Assembly: GCA_965652645.1 (NCBI GenBank)
Contig: CBFGXE010000018.1
Span: forward strand, 1 to 53,134
Length of the DNA: 53,134 bases
DNA from: ZC4RG30 sp965652645
GTDB lineage: Bacteria; Pseudomonadota; Gammaproteobacteria; Steroidobacterales; Steroidobacteraceae
Direction: 5' to 3'
Shown here: positions 1 to 8,734 of the stretch, in pieces
Numbering within the stretch: the stretch's first letter is position 1
Layout: every line of letters begins with the position of its first letter
Notes under the pieces: model-generated
Seen by the model: the letters and a program-made list of their open reading frames with translations, nothing else
Database searches by the model: none
What the model was told of the DNA's origin: nothing
Made by a program: the position numbers and the translations under genes

Positions 1-117
1 CGCAAGCGCAAGCTGCTGGAGAAGCAGAAGGAAGGCAAGAAGCGCATGAAGCAGGTAGGCTCGGTGGAGATCCCGCAGGAGGCCTTCCTCGCGGTGCTGA
101 AGGTCGGCAGGAAATAG
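1..117 (+). CDS. lepA: Elongation factor 4 (LepA), 3' end only
   Basis: The window opens inside a reading frame whose last 38 codons read KRKLLEKQKEGKKRMKQ followed by GSVEIPQEAFLAVL and a TAG stop. This lysine-rich helix and the IPQEAF tail are the characteristic C-terminal tail of LepA/EF-4, a ribosome-associated GTPase. The GTPase domains lie upstream of the window. The stop is 16 bases before lepB. lepA-lepB is a classic conserved pair in Gammaproteobacteria, which supports the call despite the short fragment. Confidence 0.93.
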   Translation, partial: RKRKLLEKQKEGKKRMKQVGSVEIPQEAFLAVLKVGRK

Positions 118-133
118 GGCGGGGGAGAGGCGC

Positions 134-1258
134 GTGTTCGAGCAGATCATCTACTTGCTGTCGCTGCTGCTCTGGCCGGTGCTGGTCATCGCGGTGGCGG
201 ACGACATGTTCATCCGGCCGCGCCGTCGCCTGGCGGCGCTGCCCGCGGCGGCGGAGGATCCGGCCTGGCTGAAGGGCGTCTATGCCCTGCTGCCGGTGGT
301 GCTGGTGGCCGGAGCGCTGCGGCTGTTCCGGTCCGAGCAGCTGGATTTCGCGCTGGTGCTGGTGGTGATCTCGGTGGCCGGCGGGCTCATCTGGGCGCTG
401 GACCATTGGGTGCTGGCGCCGGCGCGCCGGCGCGCCGCCCTGGACGCCGGCAAGCGTCCCGAAGCCGTGCCCGAGCCGGGCACCGTGGACTACGCGCGCA
501 GCATGGTGCCCGTGGTGGTGGTGGTGCTGGTGCTGCGTTCCTTCCTGTTCGAGCCTTTCCGCATTCCCTCCGACTCGATGATGCCCACGCTGCACGACGG
601 CGACTTCATCCTGGTGAACAAGTTCAGCTACGGGCTGCGCGTGCCGGTGCTGAACCGCAAGATCCTCGACCTGGGCACGCCGGAGCGGGGCGACGTGGTG
701 GTGTTCCGCTTCCCGCGCAATCCGTCCATCAACTACATCAAGCGGGTGGTCGGCCTGCCGGGTGACCGCGTGAAGGTGGTGGGCGATCGCATCTACGTGA
801 ATGATGAGCCGCTGCCCGAGACCGGACTGGGCCGCTATTCCGATGGCTGCTACATCAACATGCGCCTCAACGAGGTGCAGACCGGCGAGCATCGCCACCA
901 GGTGCTCTCCTGCCTCACGCCCTATTCGCTGGTCACCAACGTGCAGCTGCCGGGATGCAACCGGCGCATCGGTCGCAGCTACTCCTGCGTGGAGGAGACC
1001 GACCTGCCCGAATCCGGCAGTGTGTACGACCACGGTGACCAGGACGAGGTCGTGGTACCGGATGGCAACTACCTCATGATCGGCGATAATCGCGACAACA
1101 GCGACGATGGCCGCTACTGGGGACCTGACGGCCGCTGGGGATTCGTCCCGGAGGAGAACCTGGTCGGCAGCGCCCGGCGCGTCTGGTTCAGCTTCGACTG
1201 GGATCGCCGCTGGAAGGGTCTGATCGACTGGAGCCGCATCGGCAAGCGGATCGACTAG
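134..1258 (+). CDS. lepB: Signal peptidase I
   Basis: This is the inner-membrane serine protease that removes signal peptides from Sec- and Tat-exported proteins. The 374-residue product has hydrophobic segments near residues 5-22, 50-62, 72-90 and 124-138. The catalytic Ser148 lies in PSDSMMPTL and the general base Lys203 in YIKRVVGLPGD. The C-terminal GDNRDNSDDGRYWG box completes the family signature. The start is a GTG at 134, because a purine-rich GGGGGAGAGG lies directly upstream. It is longer than many homologues because of the N-terminal membrane region, an arrangement also seen in enteric LepB. It follows lepA and precedes the DUF4845 gene by 9 bases, so co-transcription is likely. 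Confidence 0.97.
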   Translation: MFEQIIYLLSLLLWPVLVIAVADDMFIRPRRRLAALPAAAEDPAWLKGVYALLPVVLVAGALRLFRSEQLDFALVLVVISVAGGLIWALDHWVLAPARRRAALDAGKRPEAVPEPGTVDYARSMVPVVVVVLVLRSFLFEPFRIPSDSMMPTLHDGDFILVNKFSYGLRVPVLNRKILDLGTPERGDVVVFRFPRNPSINYIKRVVGLPGDRVKVVGDRIYVNDEPLPETGLGRYSDGCYINMRLNEVQTGEHRHQVLSCLTPYSLVTNVQLPGCNRRIGRSYSCVEETDLPESGSVYDHGDQDEVVVPDGNYLMIGDNRDNSDDGRYWGPDGRWGFVPEENLVGSARRVWFSFDWDRRWKGLIDWSRIGKRID

Positions 1259-1267
1259 GGAGAGGGT

Positions 1268-1633
1268 ATGCGCAGACAGCAGGCGGGTATCACGTTCATC
1301 GGCTGGATCGTGCTGCTGGTGCCGGTGGCCATCGTGGTCTACGCGGGCATCCGGCTGGTGCCCATCTACCTCAACCACATGAAGGTCGCCAAGTCCGTGG
1401 AGCAGGTCGCCGACGAGAGCGGTGGCGGCACCACCGTGAATGCCGGCGAGGTGCGACGGGCGATCGCCCGCCGCTTCGACGTCGAGGGCATCGAATTTCC
1501 CGAGCCCTCCGACGTCCAGGTCACGCGCGAGGGCGAGGGCTGGGTGATCGAAGCGAGCTACGAGCGCGTGGCGCCGCTCTTCGGCAGCATCCAGCTGCTG
1601 GTGTCCTTCGACAAGCGCGTACCTATCAGGTAG
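1268..1633 (+). CDS. DUF4845 domain membrane protein
   Basis: The product is 121 residues with an N-terminal membrane anchor (about residues 8-30, GITFIGWIVLLVPVAIVVY), a tyrosine/proline segment (RLVPIYLNHMKV) and a small soluble C-terminal domain. This matches the DUF4845 family, which sits between lepB and rnc in many Gammaproteobacteria. Its molecular role is unknown. The short cytoplasmic tail and single helix suggest a pilin-like or bitopic topology, which is inference. The start ATG is preceded by GAGAGGGT. Confidence 0.85.
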   Translation: MRRQQAGITFIGWIVLLVPVAIVVYAGIRLVPIYLNHMKVAKSVEQVADESGGGTTVNAGEVRRAIARRFDVEGIEFPEPSDVQVTREGEGWVIEASYERVAPLFGSIQLLVSFDKRVPIR

Positions 1634-1647
1634 CCGGCGATGCCAGC

Positions 1648-2379
1648 ATGACGGCGCCGACCATGCATTCCGGCGCTGCAGATGAAGCGCTTGCCGGCTG
1701 GCTGCGTGGCCTGCTGGGGCGCGACGCGCGCCGCATCGACCTGCACCGCATGGCGCTGACCCATCGCAGCGCCAGCCATGAAAACAACGAAAGGCTGGAG
1801 TTCCTCGGCGATGCAGTGCTCGGGATGGTGATTGCCGATGAGCTGTTCCGCCGTTTTCCCGGCGCCGACGAGGGTGACCTGAGCCGCCTGCGTGCCCGCC
1901 TGGTGAGCAGCGGGCCGCTGGCCGGCATCGGCGCCAGCATCGGCATCGGCCCGATGCTGCAGCTGGGCAGCGGCGAGTTGCGCACCGGCGGTTTCCGGCG
2001 CGAGTCCATCCTGGCCGACGCCACCGAGGCGCTGTTCGCCGCGGTGTACCTGGAGGCCGGGCTGGAGGAGGCCAGGGCGCTGATCCTGCGCCTCTATGCG
2101 GAGCAGCTGGCGTCGCTGCGCCTGGAGGCCGGCCTCAAGGATGCCAAGACCCGCCTGCAGGAACTGCTGCAGGGCCGGGGCGAACCCCTGCCCGAATACG
2201 TGCTCGAGAGCACCACCGGGGATCCGCACGAGCAGGTGTTTTCAGTGCGCTGCCAGGCCCGGCTGGTGCGTGAGGATCTGCTGCTGGAGGCCCGGGGCAC
2301 CGGCTCAAGCCGCCGCCGCGCCGAACAGCAGGCGGCCGAGGCCGTGCTCGACAAACTGGAACGCAGGTGGCGGCCATGA
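1648..2379 (+). CDS. rnc: Ribonuclease III
   Basis: This is a double-strand-specific endoribonuclease that processes rRNA precursors and structured mRNAs. The 243-residue product has the RNase III signature NERLEFLGDAVL at residues 47-58, with the metal-binding acidic residues Glu51 and Asp55. A second acidic site lies in ADATEALFAAVYLEAG. A C-terminal double-stranded-RNA-binding domain (roughly 165-240) contains TRLQELLQGRG and SSRRRAEQQAAEAVL. Length is typical (about 220-245). The stop codon overlaps the era start in an ATGA junction, as in the classical rnc-era operon, so translational coupling is likely. Confidence 0.97.
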   Translation: MTAPTMHSGAADEALAGWLRGLLGRDARRIDLHRMALTHRSASHENNERLEFLGDAVLGMVIADELFRRFPGADEGDLSRLRARLVSSGPLAGIGASIGIGPMLQLGSGELRTGGFRRESILADATEALFAAVYLEAGLEEARALILRLYAEQLASLRLEAGLKDAKTRLQELLQGRGEPLPEYVLESTTGDPHEQVFSVRCQARLVREDLLLEARGTGSSRRRAEQQAAEAVLDKLERRWRP

Positions 2380-3275
2380 GCAACACACATCGTTTCGGCT
2401 TTGCCGCCCTGATTGGCCGTCCGAACGTGGGCAAGTCCACGCTGCTGAACGCGCTCATCGGCAGCAAGATATCCATCGTCACGCCACGGCCGCAGACCAC
2501 GCGCCATCGCGTGCTGGGGCTGGTGAACCTGCCCGATGCCCAGATCGCCTTCGTCGATACGCCGGGCCTGCACCTGCAGGAGGGGCGGGCGCTCAATCGC
2601 GCCATGAACCGCACTGCCGCCGCCGCGGCGCTGGATGCCGACCTGGTCCTGTTCGTGGTGGAGGCGCTGCGCTTCGGGCGCGAGGACGAGCTGGCGCTGG
2701 CGCGCGCGAAGGAGTCCGGCCGGCCGGTGATCGCGGTGGTCAACAAGGTCGACAAGGCAAAGCCGCGCGAGAAGCTGCTTCCCTGCCTGGCGCAGCTGGC
2801 CGGCCGCCACGACTTCGTCGAAGTCGTGCCGGTGTCGGCCCTGGATGCCGCCGATGCGCAGCGCCTGCTCGCGGTGATCGCGCGGCACCTGCCCGAATCC
2901 CCGCCACTGTTCCCTCCGGAGCAGGTCACCGACCGCGGCCAGAATTTCCGCATCGCCGAGATCATCCGCGAGAAGCTCACGATGGAGCTCACCGAGGAGC
3001 TGCCCTATGGCATTGCCGTGGAGGTGGAAGGCACGGGCGAGGAGGAAGACGGGCAGCTGGTGGTGTCGGCTGTCATCTGGGTGGACCGCCAGGGCCACAA
3101 GCCCATCGTGATCGGCGCCCGCGGCGAGCGGCTCAAGCGCATCGGCAGCGCCGCGCGCCGGGAGCTGAACGCGTTGCTGGGCCGGCGCCTGCACCTGAAC
3201 CTGTGGGTGAAGGTGCGCGAGGACTGGGCCGACGATGCACTGGCCCTGCGGCAGCTCGGCGTGGAGGGCGAGTGA
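2376..3275 (+). CDS. era: GTPase Era
   Basis: Era is an essential GTPase that binds the 3' end of 16S rRNA and assists 30S maturation. The 299-residue product has the P-loop GRPNVGKS (residues 14-21), the switch region PRPQTTRHRVLG, G3 DTPG, G4 NKVD and a C-terminal KH domain with GHKPIVIGARGERLKRIG. A GTG lies three codons upstream at 2367. The ATG at 2376 is preferred because it overlaps the rnc stop (ATGA) and gives the usual N-terminus. The stop overlaps the recO start. Confidence 0.97.
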   Translation: MSNTHRFGFAALIGRPNVGKSTLLNALIGSKISIVTPRPQTTRHRVLGLVNLPDAQIAFVDTPGLHLQEGRALNRAMNRTAAAAALDADLVLFVVEALRFGREDELALARAKESGRPVIAVVNKVDKAKPREKLLPCLAQLAGRHDFVEVVPVSALDAADAQRLLAVIARHLPESPPLFPPEQVTDRGQNFRIAEIIREKLTMELTEELPYGIAVEVEGTGEEEDGQLVVSAVIWVDRQGHKPIVIGARGERLKRIGSAARRELNALLGRRLHLNLWVKVREDWADDALALRQLGVEGE

Positions 3276-3892
3276 TGCATCGCGCCGAGCATGTGCCGGC
3301 CTTCGTGCTGCACCGGCGTCCCTGGCAGGATGCCGGCAGCATCTTCGAGCTGTTCACCGCCTCGCACGGGCGGTTGTCGGTGTTTGCCCGCGGCGTGCGG
3401 GGCCCCAACGCGAAACTTGCCGGCGTGCTGCAACCCTTCGTGCCGCTGCTGGTGTCCTGGGCCGGGCGCGGGGAGGCGCCGCGGCTTACCGGCGCCGAAC
3501 CGGACGCTGCCACCCTTGTGCCCGGGCCCTTGCCCGCCGGGCGGCTGATGTCTGCCTGGTACTGCTCCGAGCTGGTGCTGTCGCTGACGGTGCGCCACGA
3601 TCCGCAGCCGGAGCTGTTCGAGTGTTATCGCGCGGCGCTCGCCGGCCTGCGCCGGGAGGCCGTGCAGGAGAGGGTGCTGCGCCTGTTCGAGAAGCGCCTG
3701 CTCGACCTGCTGGGCTACGGCATTGCCGGACTGGAAGAAGAGGCTTTCGCGGACCCGGGGTCGCTGGAGCGCATGCGGCCCGTGCTCAAGGCACGGATGA
3801 CCGAGTGCCTGGAGGGCAGGCAGCTTCGCACCCGCGAGGTGGCGCGCTCGCTGAAGGAATTCGAACGCAGCTGGCAGGCAATACAGGGATGA
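3275..3892 (+). CDS. recO: DNA repair protein RecO
   Basis: RecO mediates loading of RecA on SSB-coated DNA with RecR and anneals complementary strands. The 205-residue product begins with the N-terminal OB-fold segment (PAFVLHRRPWQDAGSIFELF, then VARGVRGP-type VFARGVRGPNAK) and continues into the helical domain (LMSAWYCSELVLSL). It is a little shorter than typical RecO (about 230-245), mainly at the C-terminus, and has no cysteine zinc finger, as is common in gammaproteobacterial RecO. The ATG at 3275 overlaps the era TGA by one base, and its stop overlaps pdxJ in an ATGA junction. Confidence 0.93.
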   Translation: MHRAEHVPAFVLHRRPWQDAGSIFELFTASHGRLSVFARGVRGPNAKLAGVLQPFVPLLVSWAGRGEAPRLTGAEPDAATLVPGPLPAGRLMSAWYCSELVLSLTVRHDPQPELFECYRAALAGLRREAVQERVLRLFEKRLLDLLGYGIAGLEEEAFADPGSLERMRPVLKARMTECLEGRQLRTREVARSLKEFERSWQAIQG

Positions 3893-4626
3893 ATCCGCAC
3901 ACCACAATCGCCCTGGGCGTGAACGTGGACCACGTGGGCACCGTGCGCAATGCACGCCGCGCCCGCCATCCGGACCCCGTGCATGCGGCGCTGCTGGCCG
4001 AGCAGTCCGGCGCCGACAGCATCACCATGCACCTGCGCGAGGACCGCCGGCACATCATCGACCGCGACATCTTCGCCTTGCTGCCGCTGATGCAGACGCG
4101 GCTGAACCTGGAGATGGCCGCCACCGCGGAGATGCTCGACATCGCCACGCGCCTGAAACCCACTGACTGCTGCCTGGTGCCCGAGAAGCGCACCGAACTC
4201 ACCACCGAGGGCGGGCTGGACGTGGCCGGGCAGCAGTCGCTGCTGCGCGATGCGACGGCGCGCCTCGTGGCGGCAGGCATCCGTGTGTCCCTTTTCATCG
4301 ATCCCGAGGCCGCACAGATAGAGGCAGCGCGGGAGGTCGGCGCAGCGGTGGTGGAACTGCACACCGGCTCCTACGCCGAGGCCGGCGGCGCGGCGCGCGC
4401 GCGCGAGCTGGAACGCCTGCGGGAGGCAGCACGCCTGGCCGGCAGCCTCGGCCTCGCGGTGCATGCGGGCCACGGACTCGACTATCACAACGTGCAGCCG
4501 GTGGCTGCAGTTCCCCAGATCGTGGAGCTGAACATCGGCTACTCCATCATTGGCCGCGCCCTGTTCACCGGCCTGGGAGCCGCAGTGCGCGAGATGAAGG
4601 CGCTGATGCTGGAGGCGCGCCGGTGA
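3889..4626 (+). CDS. pdxJ: Pyridoxine 5'-phosphate synthase
   Basis: PdxJ condenses 3-amino-2-oxopropyl phosphate with 1-deoxyxylulose 5-phosphate to give pyridoxine 5'-phosphate, the last ring-forming step of de novo vitamin B6 synthesis. The 245-residue TIM barrel shows LGVNVDHVGTVRNARR near the start, SITMHLREDRRHI, the catalytic-lid region and AVHAGHGLDY towards the C-terminus. Length matches the family. It is the last gene of the lepA-lepB-rnc-era-recO-pdxJ row, and its stop overlaps the next start by four bases (GTGA). acpS, which often follows pdxJ, is absent here. Confidence 0.97.
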   Translation: MNPHTTIALGVNVDHVGTVRNARRARHPDPVHAALLAEQSGADSITMHLREDRRHIIDRDIFALLPLMQTRLNLEMAATAEMLDIATRLKPTDCCLVPEKRTELTTEGGLDVAGQQSLLRDATARLVAAGIRVSLFIDPEAAQIEAAREVGAAVVELHTGSYAEAGGAARARELERLREAARLAGSLGLAVHAGHGLDYHNVQPVAAVPQIVELNIGYSIIGRALFTGLGAAVREMKALMLEARR

Positions 4627-5405
4627 CCCAGCTGGTGTTCGACATCGAGACCGTGCCCGATGTGGATTTCGGGCGCCGTGCGCTCGGCCTCGATGGCCTC
4701 TCCGACGCGGAAGTGGCAGCGGCCATGTTCGCGCTGCGCCGCGAGCACACCGGCAACGACTTCCTGCCCCTGGAGCAGCAGCGCGTGGTGGCCATTGCAT
4801 GCCTGCTGCGGCGTGGTGACCAGCTGCGCCTGTGGAGCCTGGGTGATCCGAGAAGCGGCGAGCGGGAACTGCTGGAACGCTTCTTCGAGGGCATCGAGCG
4901 CCTCACGCCCGAGCTGGTTTCCTGGAACGGCGGCGGTTTCGACCTGCCGGTGATGCACTATCGCTGCATGCTGCACGGGGTGCGTGCCGCGCGTTACTGG
5001 GAAACGGGAGAAGAGGACACCAGCTTCCGCTACAACAACTACCTGAGCCGCTACCACTGGCGCCACCTTGACCTCATGGACGTGCTGTCCGGCTTCCAGG
5101 CGCGCGCGCGCGCGTCGCTGTCGAACATGGCGCTGCTGCTGGGCCTGCCGGGCAAGCTGGGTTTCTCCGGCGCCCAGGTATGGGATGCCTTCCGCGCCGG
5201 CAACATCCTCGGCATCCGCCGCTACTGCGAGACCGACGTGCTGAACACCTTCCTGGTGTACCTGGCCTTCGAACGCATGCGCGGCCGCCTCACGCCGGCC
5301 GACCATGATGCCGAATGCGCCCGGTTGCGCGAACTGCTGGCCGCCTCAGGCGAGCCGCACCACGAGGAGTTCCTGGCCGCATGGCCCGCGTCCGCGTCGC
5401 AGTAG
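4623..5405 (+). CDS. PolB-like 3'-5' exonuclease domain protein
   Basis: The 260-residue product resembles the stand-alone DnaQ/RNase H-fold exonucleases related to the proofreading domain of DNA polymerase B (COG3298 type). ExoI is FDIETVPD with Asp7 and Glu9. ExoII-like LVSWNGGGFDLPVM is in the middle, and the ExoIII-like YCETDVLNTFLVYLAF is near the C-terminus. All three acidic motifs are present, so catalytic activity is plausible. The physiological substrate is unknown. The start is a GTG overlapping the pdxJ stop, and the 3' end overlaps rlmD by 25 bases. Confidence 0.85.
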   Translation: MTQLVFDIETVPDVDFGRRALGLDGLSDAEVAAAMFALRREHTGNDFLPLEQQRVVAIACLLRRGDQLRLWSLGDPRSGERELLERFFEGIERLTPELVSWNGGGFDLPVMHYRCMLHGVRAARYWETGEEDTSFRYNNYLSRYHWRHLDLMDVLSGFQARARASLSNMALLLGLPGKLGFSGAQVWDAFRAGNILGIRRYCETDVLNTFLVYLAFERMRGRLTPADHDAECARLRELLAASGEPHHEEFLAAWPASASQ

Positions 5406-6724
5406 CCGAGACCGTCACCGGGCGCGTCGATGGCCTCAACCACGATGGCTGGGGCGTGGTGCGCGGTGCCGGCAAGACGGTGTTCGTGGCCGGCGCGCTG
5501 CCGGGCGAGCTGGTGGAGTACCGCACGCGGCGGCGCCAGCGCAGCCATGACGAGGCCGAACTGGTTGCCGTGCTCGAACCGGCGCCGGATCGCATCGAAC
5601 CGGGCTGCGCACACTATGGCACCTGCGGCGGCTGCTCGCTGCAGCACCTGGCGCCGGAATCGCAGCTGCAGGTGAAGGATGCGCAGCTGCGCGAGGCCCT
5701 GCGCCGCATCGGCAAGGTTGAACCGCGCGAATGGCTGCCGCCCTTGTCGGGCGAGCCGTGGGGCTATCGCCGGCGGGCACGCCTGGGCGCGCGCTTCGTG
5801 CATGCCAGGGGCCGTTCCCTCGTGGGTTTCCGCGAGAAGTTGAGCAGCTACGTGGCCGAGGTGGAACAGTGCCCCGTGCTGCGGCCGGAAGTCGGATCGC
5901 GCATCGGCGAACTTTCCAGGCTTGTGACCCGCCTGTCCATCCCGGCCCGCATCCCGCAGATCGAGGTGGCGGTGGGTGACGAGACCACCGTGCTGGTGAT
6001 TCGCGTGCTGGAGCCGCTGAATGAGGCAGACCGCGCGCTGCTGGCGCAATTCGAGCAGCAGCACGGGGTGCGCATCCTGTTGCAGGCGAAGCGTCCCGAC
6101 CAGCTGGAGCCACTCTCCGGGGAAATGCCCGCGCTCTGGTACGGCCTGCCTGACTACGGACTGAAGCTGGCCTTCCGCCCGGCTGACTTCATCCAGGTCA
6201 ACGGCGCGATGAACCGCCTGCTGGTCCGGCACGTGCTCGGGCTGATGGAACTGGATGCGCAGTCGGTGGTGCTCGATCTTTTCTGCGGGCTGGGCAACTT
6301 CACCCTGCCGCTGGCCACGCGGGCGCAGCGCGTGGTGGGCATCGAAGGGGATGCGGGACTGATTGCCCGCGCGCGCGACAATGCGGCCGCCAACAACCTC
6401 GCCAACGTGCACTTCCACGTTGCCGACCTGGCCGGCGAGGATGCCGTGCAGCGCTGCCTGGGCCTGGCGGGCGGCACAGGCTACTCGCATGTGCTGGTGG
6501 ATCCGCCGCGCACCGGCGCGCTGGATGTGCTGCCGGCCCTGGCCCGGCTGGCGCCGCGGCGCCTGGCCTATGTGTCCTGCCATCCGGGCAGCCTCGCCCG
6601 TGACCTTGGAATTCTGGTAACGGAGCATGGTTTTTCGCTGCGTTCCGCGGGTATTGTCGACATGTTCCCGCATACCAGCCACGTCGAGTCCGTGGCGATA
6701 CTGGATGGACCGGACCGTTCCTGA
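5381..6724 (+). CDS. rlmD: 23S rRNA (uracil-1939-C5)-methyltransferase RlmD
   Basis: This is a SAM-dependent enzyme that makes m5U1939 in 23S rRNA. The 447-residue product has an N-terminal TRAM RNA-binding domain (about 8-65). The [4Fe-4S] cysteines are Cys76, Cys82, Cys85 (CAHYGTCGGC) and Cys164 (EQCPVL). The SAM-binding motif is LDLFCGLGNFTLPLA, followed by DPPRTGA and the nucleophile Cys400 in YVSCHPGSLARD. All key residues of the RumA subfamily are present. The ATG at 5381 lies inside the preceding exonuclease gene. No later start retains the TRAM domain, so the 25-base overlap is probably real. Confidence 0.95.
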   Translation: MARVRVAVAETVTGRVDGLNHDGWGVVRGAGKTVFVAGALPGELVEYRTRRRQRSHDEAELVAVLEPAPDRIEPGCAHYGTCGGCSLQHLAPESQLQVKDAQLREALRRIGKVEPREWLPPLSGEPWGYRRRARLGARFVHARGRSLVGFREKLSSYVAEVEQCPVLRPEVGSRIGELSRLVTRLSIPARIPQIEVAVGDETTVLVIRVLEPLNEADRALLAQFEQQHGVRILLQAKRPDQLEPLSGEMPALWYGLPDYGLKLAFRPADFIQVNGAMNRLLVRHVLGLMELDAQSVVLDLFCGLGNFTLPLATRAQRVVGIEGDAGLIARARDNAAANNLANVHFHVADLAGEDAVQRCLGLAGGTGYSHVLVDPPRTGALDVLPALARLAPRRLAYVSCHPGSLARDLGILVTEHGFSLRSAGIVDMFPHTSHVESVAILDGPDRS

Positions 6725-6736
6725 AGAGAGGTAGCC

Positions 6737-7777
6737 GTGACCCTGGGCCCGCTGATGGTGGATGTTGCCGGCAAGAGCCTGACGCCGGAAGACCGCGAGG
6801 TGCTGCGGCATCCGCTGGTCGGCAACGTGATCCTGTTCACGCGCAACTACGACAACCCCGAACAGCTGTCCCGGCTCGTGGCCGACATCCGCGGCGTACG
6901 CTCGCCGCCGCTGCTGGTGGCCGTGGACCACGAGGGTGGGCGCGTGCAGCGTTTCCGTGCAGGCTTTTCGGTGCTGCCTGCGATGCGCAGGGTCGGACAG
7001 GAGTACGACCTGGATCCGGGGCAGGGCGTGGCCATGGCGCGCGCGCTGAACTGGCTGATGGCCGCGGAACTGCGCGCGGTGGGCATCGACTATTCCTTTG
7101 CCCCCTGCGTGGACCTGGACTATGGCGTGTCCGAGGTGATCGGCGATCGGGCCTTCCATCGTGATGCCGGAGTGGTGGCGAAGCTGGCGCTGGCGGCGGT
7201 GGCCGGCATGCGGGAGGCGGGCATGGCCGCCACGGCCAAGCATTTTCCCGGGCACGGCGCAGTGGTGGCCGATTCGCACCTGGCGCTGCCGGTGGATCGT
7301 CGCGAGCTGGCCGACCTCACCGAAGACGTGTTGCCCTACCGGCGACTGATCGCCAACGGGCTGTCGGCCGTGATGATGGCCCATGTACTCTTCCCGGCGG
7401 TGGATTCCGTGCCGGCCAGCTTTTCGCGCCGCTGGGTCACCGACTACCTGCGCGGCGAGCTGGGATTCCGCGGCGTGGTGTTCGCGGATGACCTCACCAT
7501 GGAGGGCGCCAGCATGATCGGCGGTGTCGTTGAACGCGCCGAGGCGGCACTGGCCGCCGGATGCGACGTGCTGCCCGTGTGCAACCGCCGCGACGAAGTG
7601 ATGCGCCTGCTTGACGGCCTGCGCCACGTGCCAGGGCCTGCCAGCCAGGCACGCGTGCGGCTGATGCGCGGCCGCGAGGCCGCGGGGCGGGAGGCGCTGC
7701 TCGCCTCGGCACCATACCGCCAGTGCCGCGAGTGGCTGGCGCGCTGCGAGCGACCGCCCGCACTGACCCTGACCTGA
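6737..7777 (+). CDS. nagZ: Beta-N-acetylhexosaminidase NagZ
   Basis: This cytoplasmic family-3 glycoside hydrolase removes GlcNAc from anhydro-muropeptides during peptidoglycan recycling. In ampC-bearing species it generates the AmpR inducer. The 346-residue product contains VAVDHEGGRVQRFR, the substrate-binding and His/Asp catalytic loop AKHFPGHGAVVADSHLALP (about residues 167-185) and VVFADDLTMEGA with the nucleophilic Asp. There is no signal peptide, consistent with a cytosolic enzyme. The start GTG/ATG region is preceded by AAGAGAGGTAGCC. It lies 12 bases after rlmD. Confidence 0.95.
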   Translation: MTLGPLMVDVAGKSLTPEDREVLRHPLVGNVILFTRNYDNPEQLSRLVADIRGVRSPPLLVAVDHEGGRVQRFRAGFSVLPAMRRVGQEYDLDPGQGVAMARALNWLMAAELRAVGIDYSFAPCVDLDYGVSEVIGDRAFHRDAGVVAKLALAAVAGMREAGMAATAKHFPGHGAVVADSHLALPVDRRELADLTEDVLPYRRLIANGLSAVMMAHVLFPAVDSVPASFSRRWVTDYLRGELGFRGVVFADDLTMEGASMIGGVVERAEAALAAGCDVLPVCNRRDEVMRLLDGLRHVPGPASQARVRLMRGREAAGREALLASAPYRQCREWLARCERPPALTLT

Positions 7778-7798
7778 TCCGAGCAGCCGGTACCCGAC

Positions 7799-8734
7799 AT
7801 GCACCAACTGGATGGCGCTTTTTTCCAAAGGGTTCTCGACACCGCGCCCGAGGGCATCGCGGTCTGCGACGCCACGGCCCCCGACCATCCCGTGGTGTAC
7901 GTGAACGCGGCCTTCGAGCAGCTCACCGGCTATGCCGCCGCGGAAATGCTGGGCAACAACCTGCGCCTGCTGCAGGGAACCGACCGTGAGCAGGAGGGGC
8001 TGCGCCGCCTGCGTGAATCCATCTCGCGCGGCGAACCCTGCCGGGTGTTGCTGCGCAACTACCGCAAGAGCGGCGGCATGTTCTGGAACGAACTCACGCT
8101 GCAGCCACTGCGGGACGGGGAGGACCGTCTTACCCATTTCATCGCCTACTGCCGCGACGCCGCCGGCCGGCTGCGACAGGCCGACAAGGGGGGGCAGGAG
8201 GGTCTGCCAGGCTGGCTGCGCGAGGACCGCATCACCGGGCTGACCTCGCGCGCCTGGTTCAATGAATTGCTGGACCGCGAGTGGCTGATCGCACGCCGCG
8301 AGCAGAAGGCGCTCACGCTGGTGCTGTACGACATCGATGCGCTGGGCAGCTACAACGCCACCTATGGCAAGGCCGGCGGTGACGCCTGCTTCCGCCGCAT
8401 CGCGCGCAGCATCGCCGGGGGCTTCCGCCGCGGCTCCGACGTGGTGGGCATCTGGCGCGAGGGCTGCATCGGCGTGCTTGCGGTGCATCGCGACGGCGAA
8501 GGCGTGTCAGGCATCGTGGACCACGCGGCCGGCAACGTTCGCCGCATCGCCGACATGCGCATCCACCATCCGCGCTCGCCGCTGCAGAAATTCGTCACGG
8601 TGACCGCGGGCCTGGCCACGGTGCGGCCGGAGCGTGATGAGGAAACCCCGGGACGGCTGGTGCAGCGGGCGGAGCAGGCCCTGCAGGAGGCCAAGCGCGA
8701 CCTGCGCGGTGGCCTCAACCAGGCGCCGGACTGA
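7799..8734 (+). CDS. LOV-type PAS domain protein with degenerate GGDEF domain
   Basis: The 311-residue product has a PAS domain (about 8-125) followed by a GGDEF-fold domain (about 145-300). The PAS domain carries the LOV hallmark pattern (GNNLRLLQGTD and NYRKSGGMFWNELTL), but the flavin-adduct cysteine position is Leu55, so LOV photochemistry by cysteinyl adduct is not expected. In the second domain the phosphate/metal-binding start YDIDALGSYN and GKAGGDACFRRIA is recognisable, while the GGDEF signature is REGCI. It is therefore probably catalytically dead and may act as a sensor or partner-binding protein. It follows nagZ by 21 bases and abuts csiV tail to tail with no bases between the stops. 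Confidence 0.75.
   Translation: MHQLDGAFFQRVLDTAPEGIAVCDATAPDHPVVYVNAAFEQLTGYAAAEMLGNNLRLLQGTDREQEGLRRLRESISRGEPCRVLLRNYRKSGGMFWNELTLQPLRDGEDRLTHFIAYCRDAAGRLRQADKGGQEGLPGWLREDRITGLTSRAWFNELLDREWLIARREQKALTLVLYDIDALGSYNATYGKAGGDACFRRIARSIAGGFRRGSDVVGIWREGCIGVLAVHRDGEGVSGIVDHAAGNVRRIADMRIHHPRSPLQKFVTVTAGLATVRPERDEETPGRLVQRAEQALQEAKRDLRGGLNQAPD

Noticed and set aside
4387..4407. Run of alternating CG bases inside pdxJ (and another near 5099)
   Set aside because: It is explained by Ala/Arg codons in coding sequence; not long enough to call a repeat element.
5222..8488. Very long antisense open frame opposite rlmD, nagZ and the PAS gene
   Set aside because: It has no recognisable motifs, is low-complexity (Gln/His/Arg/Ala rich), and lies opposite well-supported genes; it results from high GC and codon bias.
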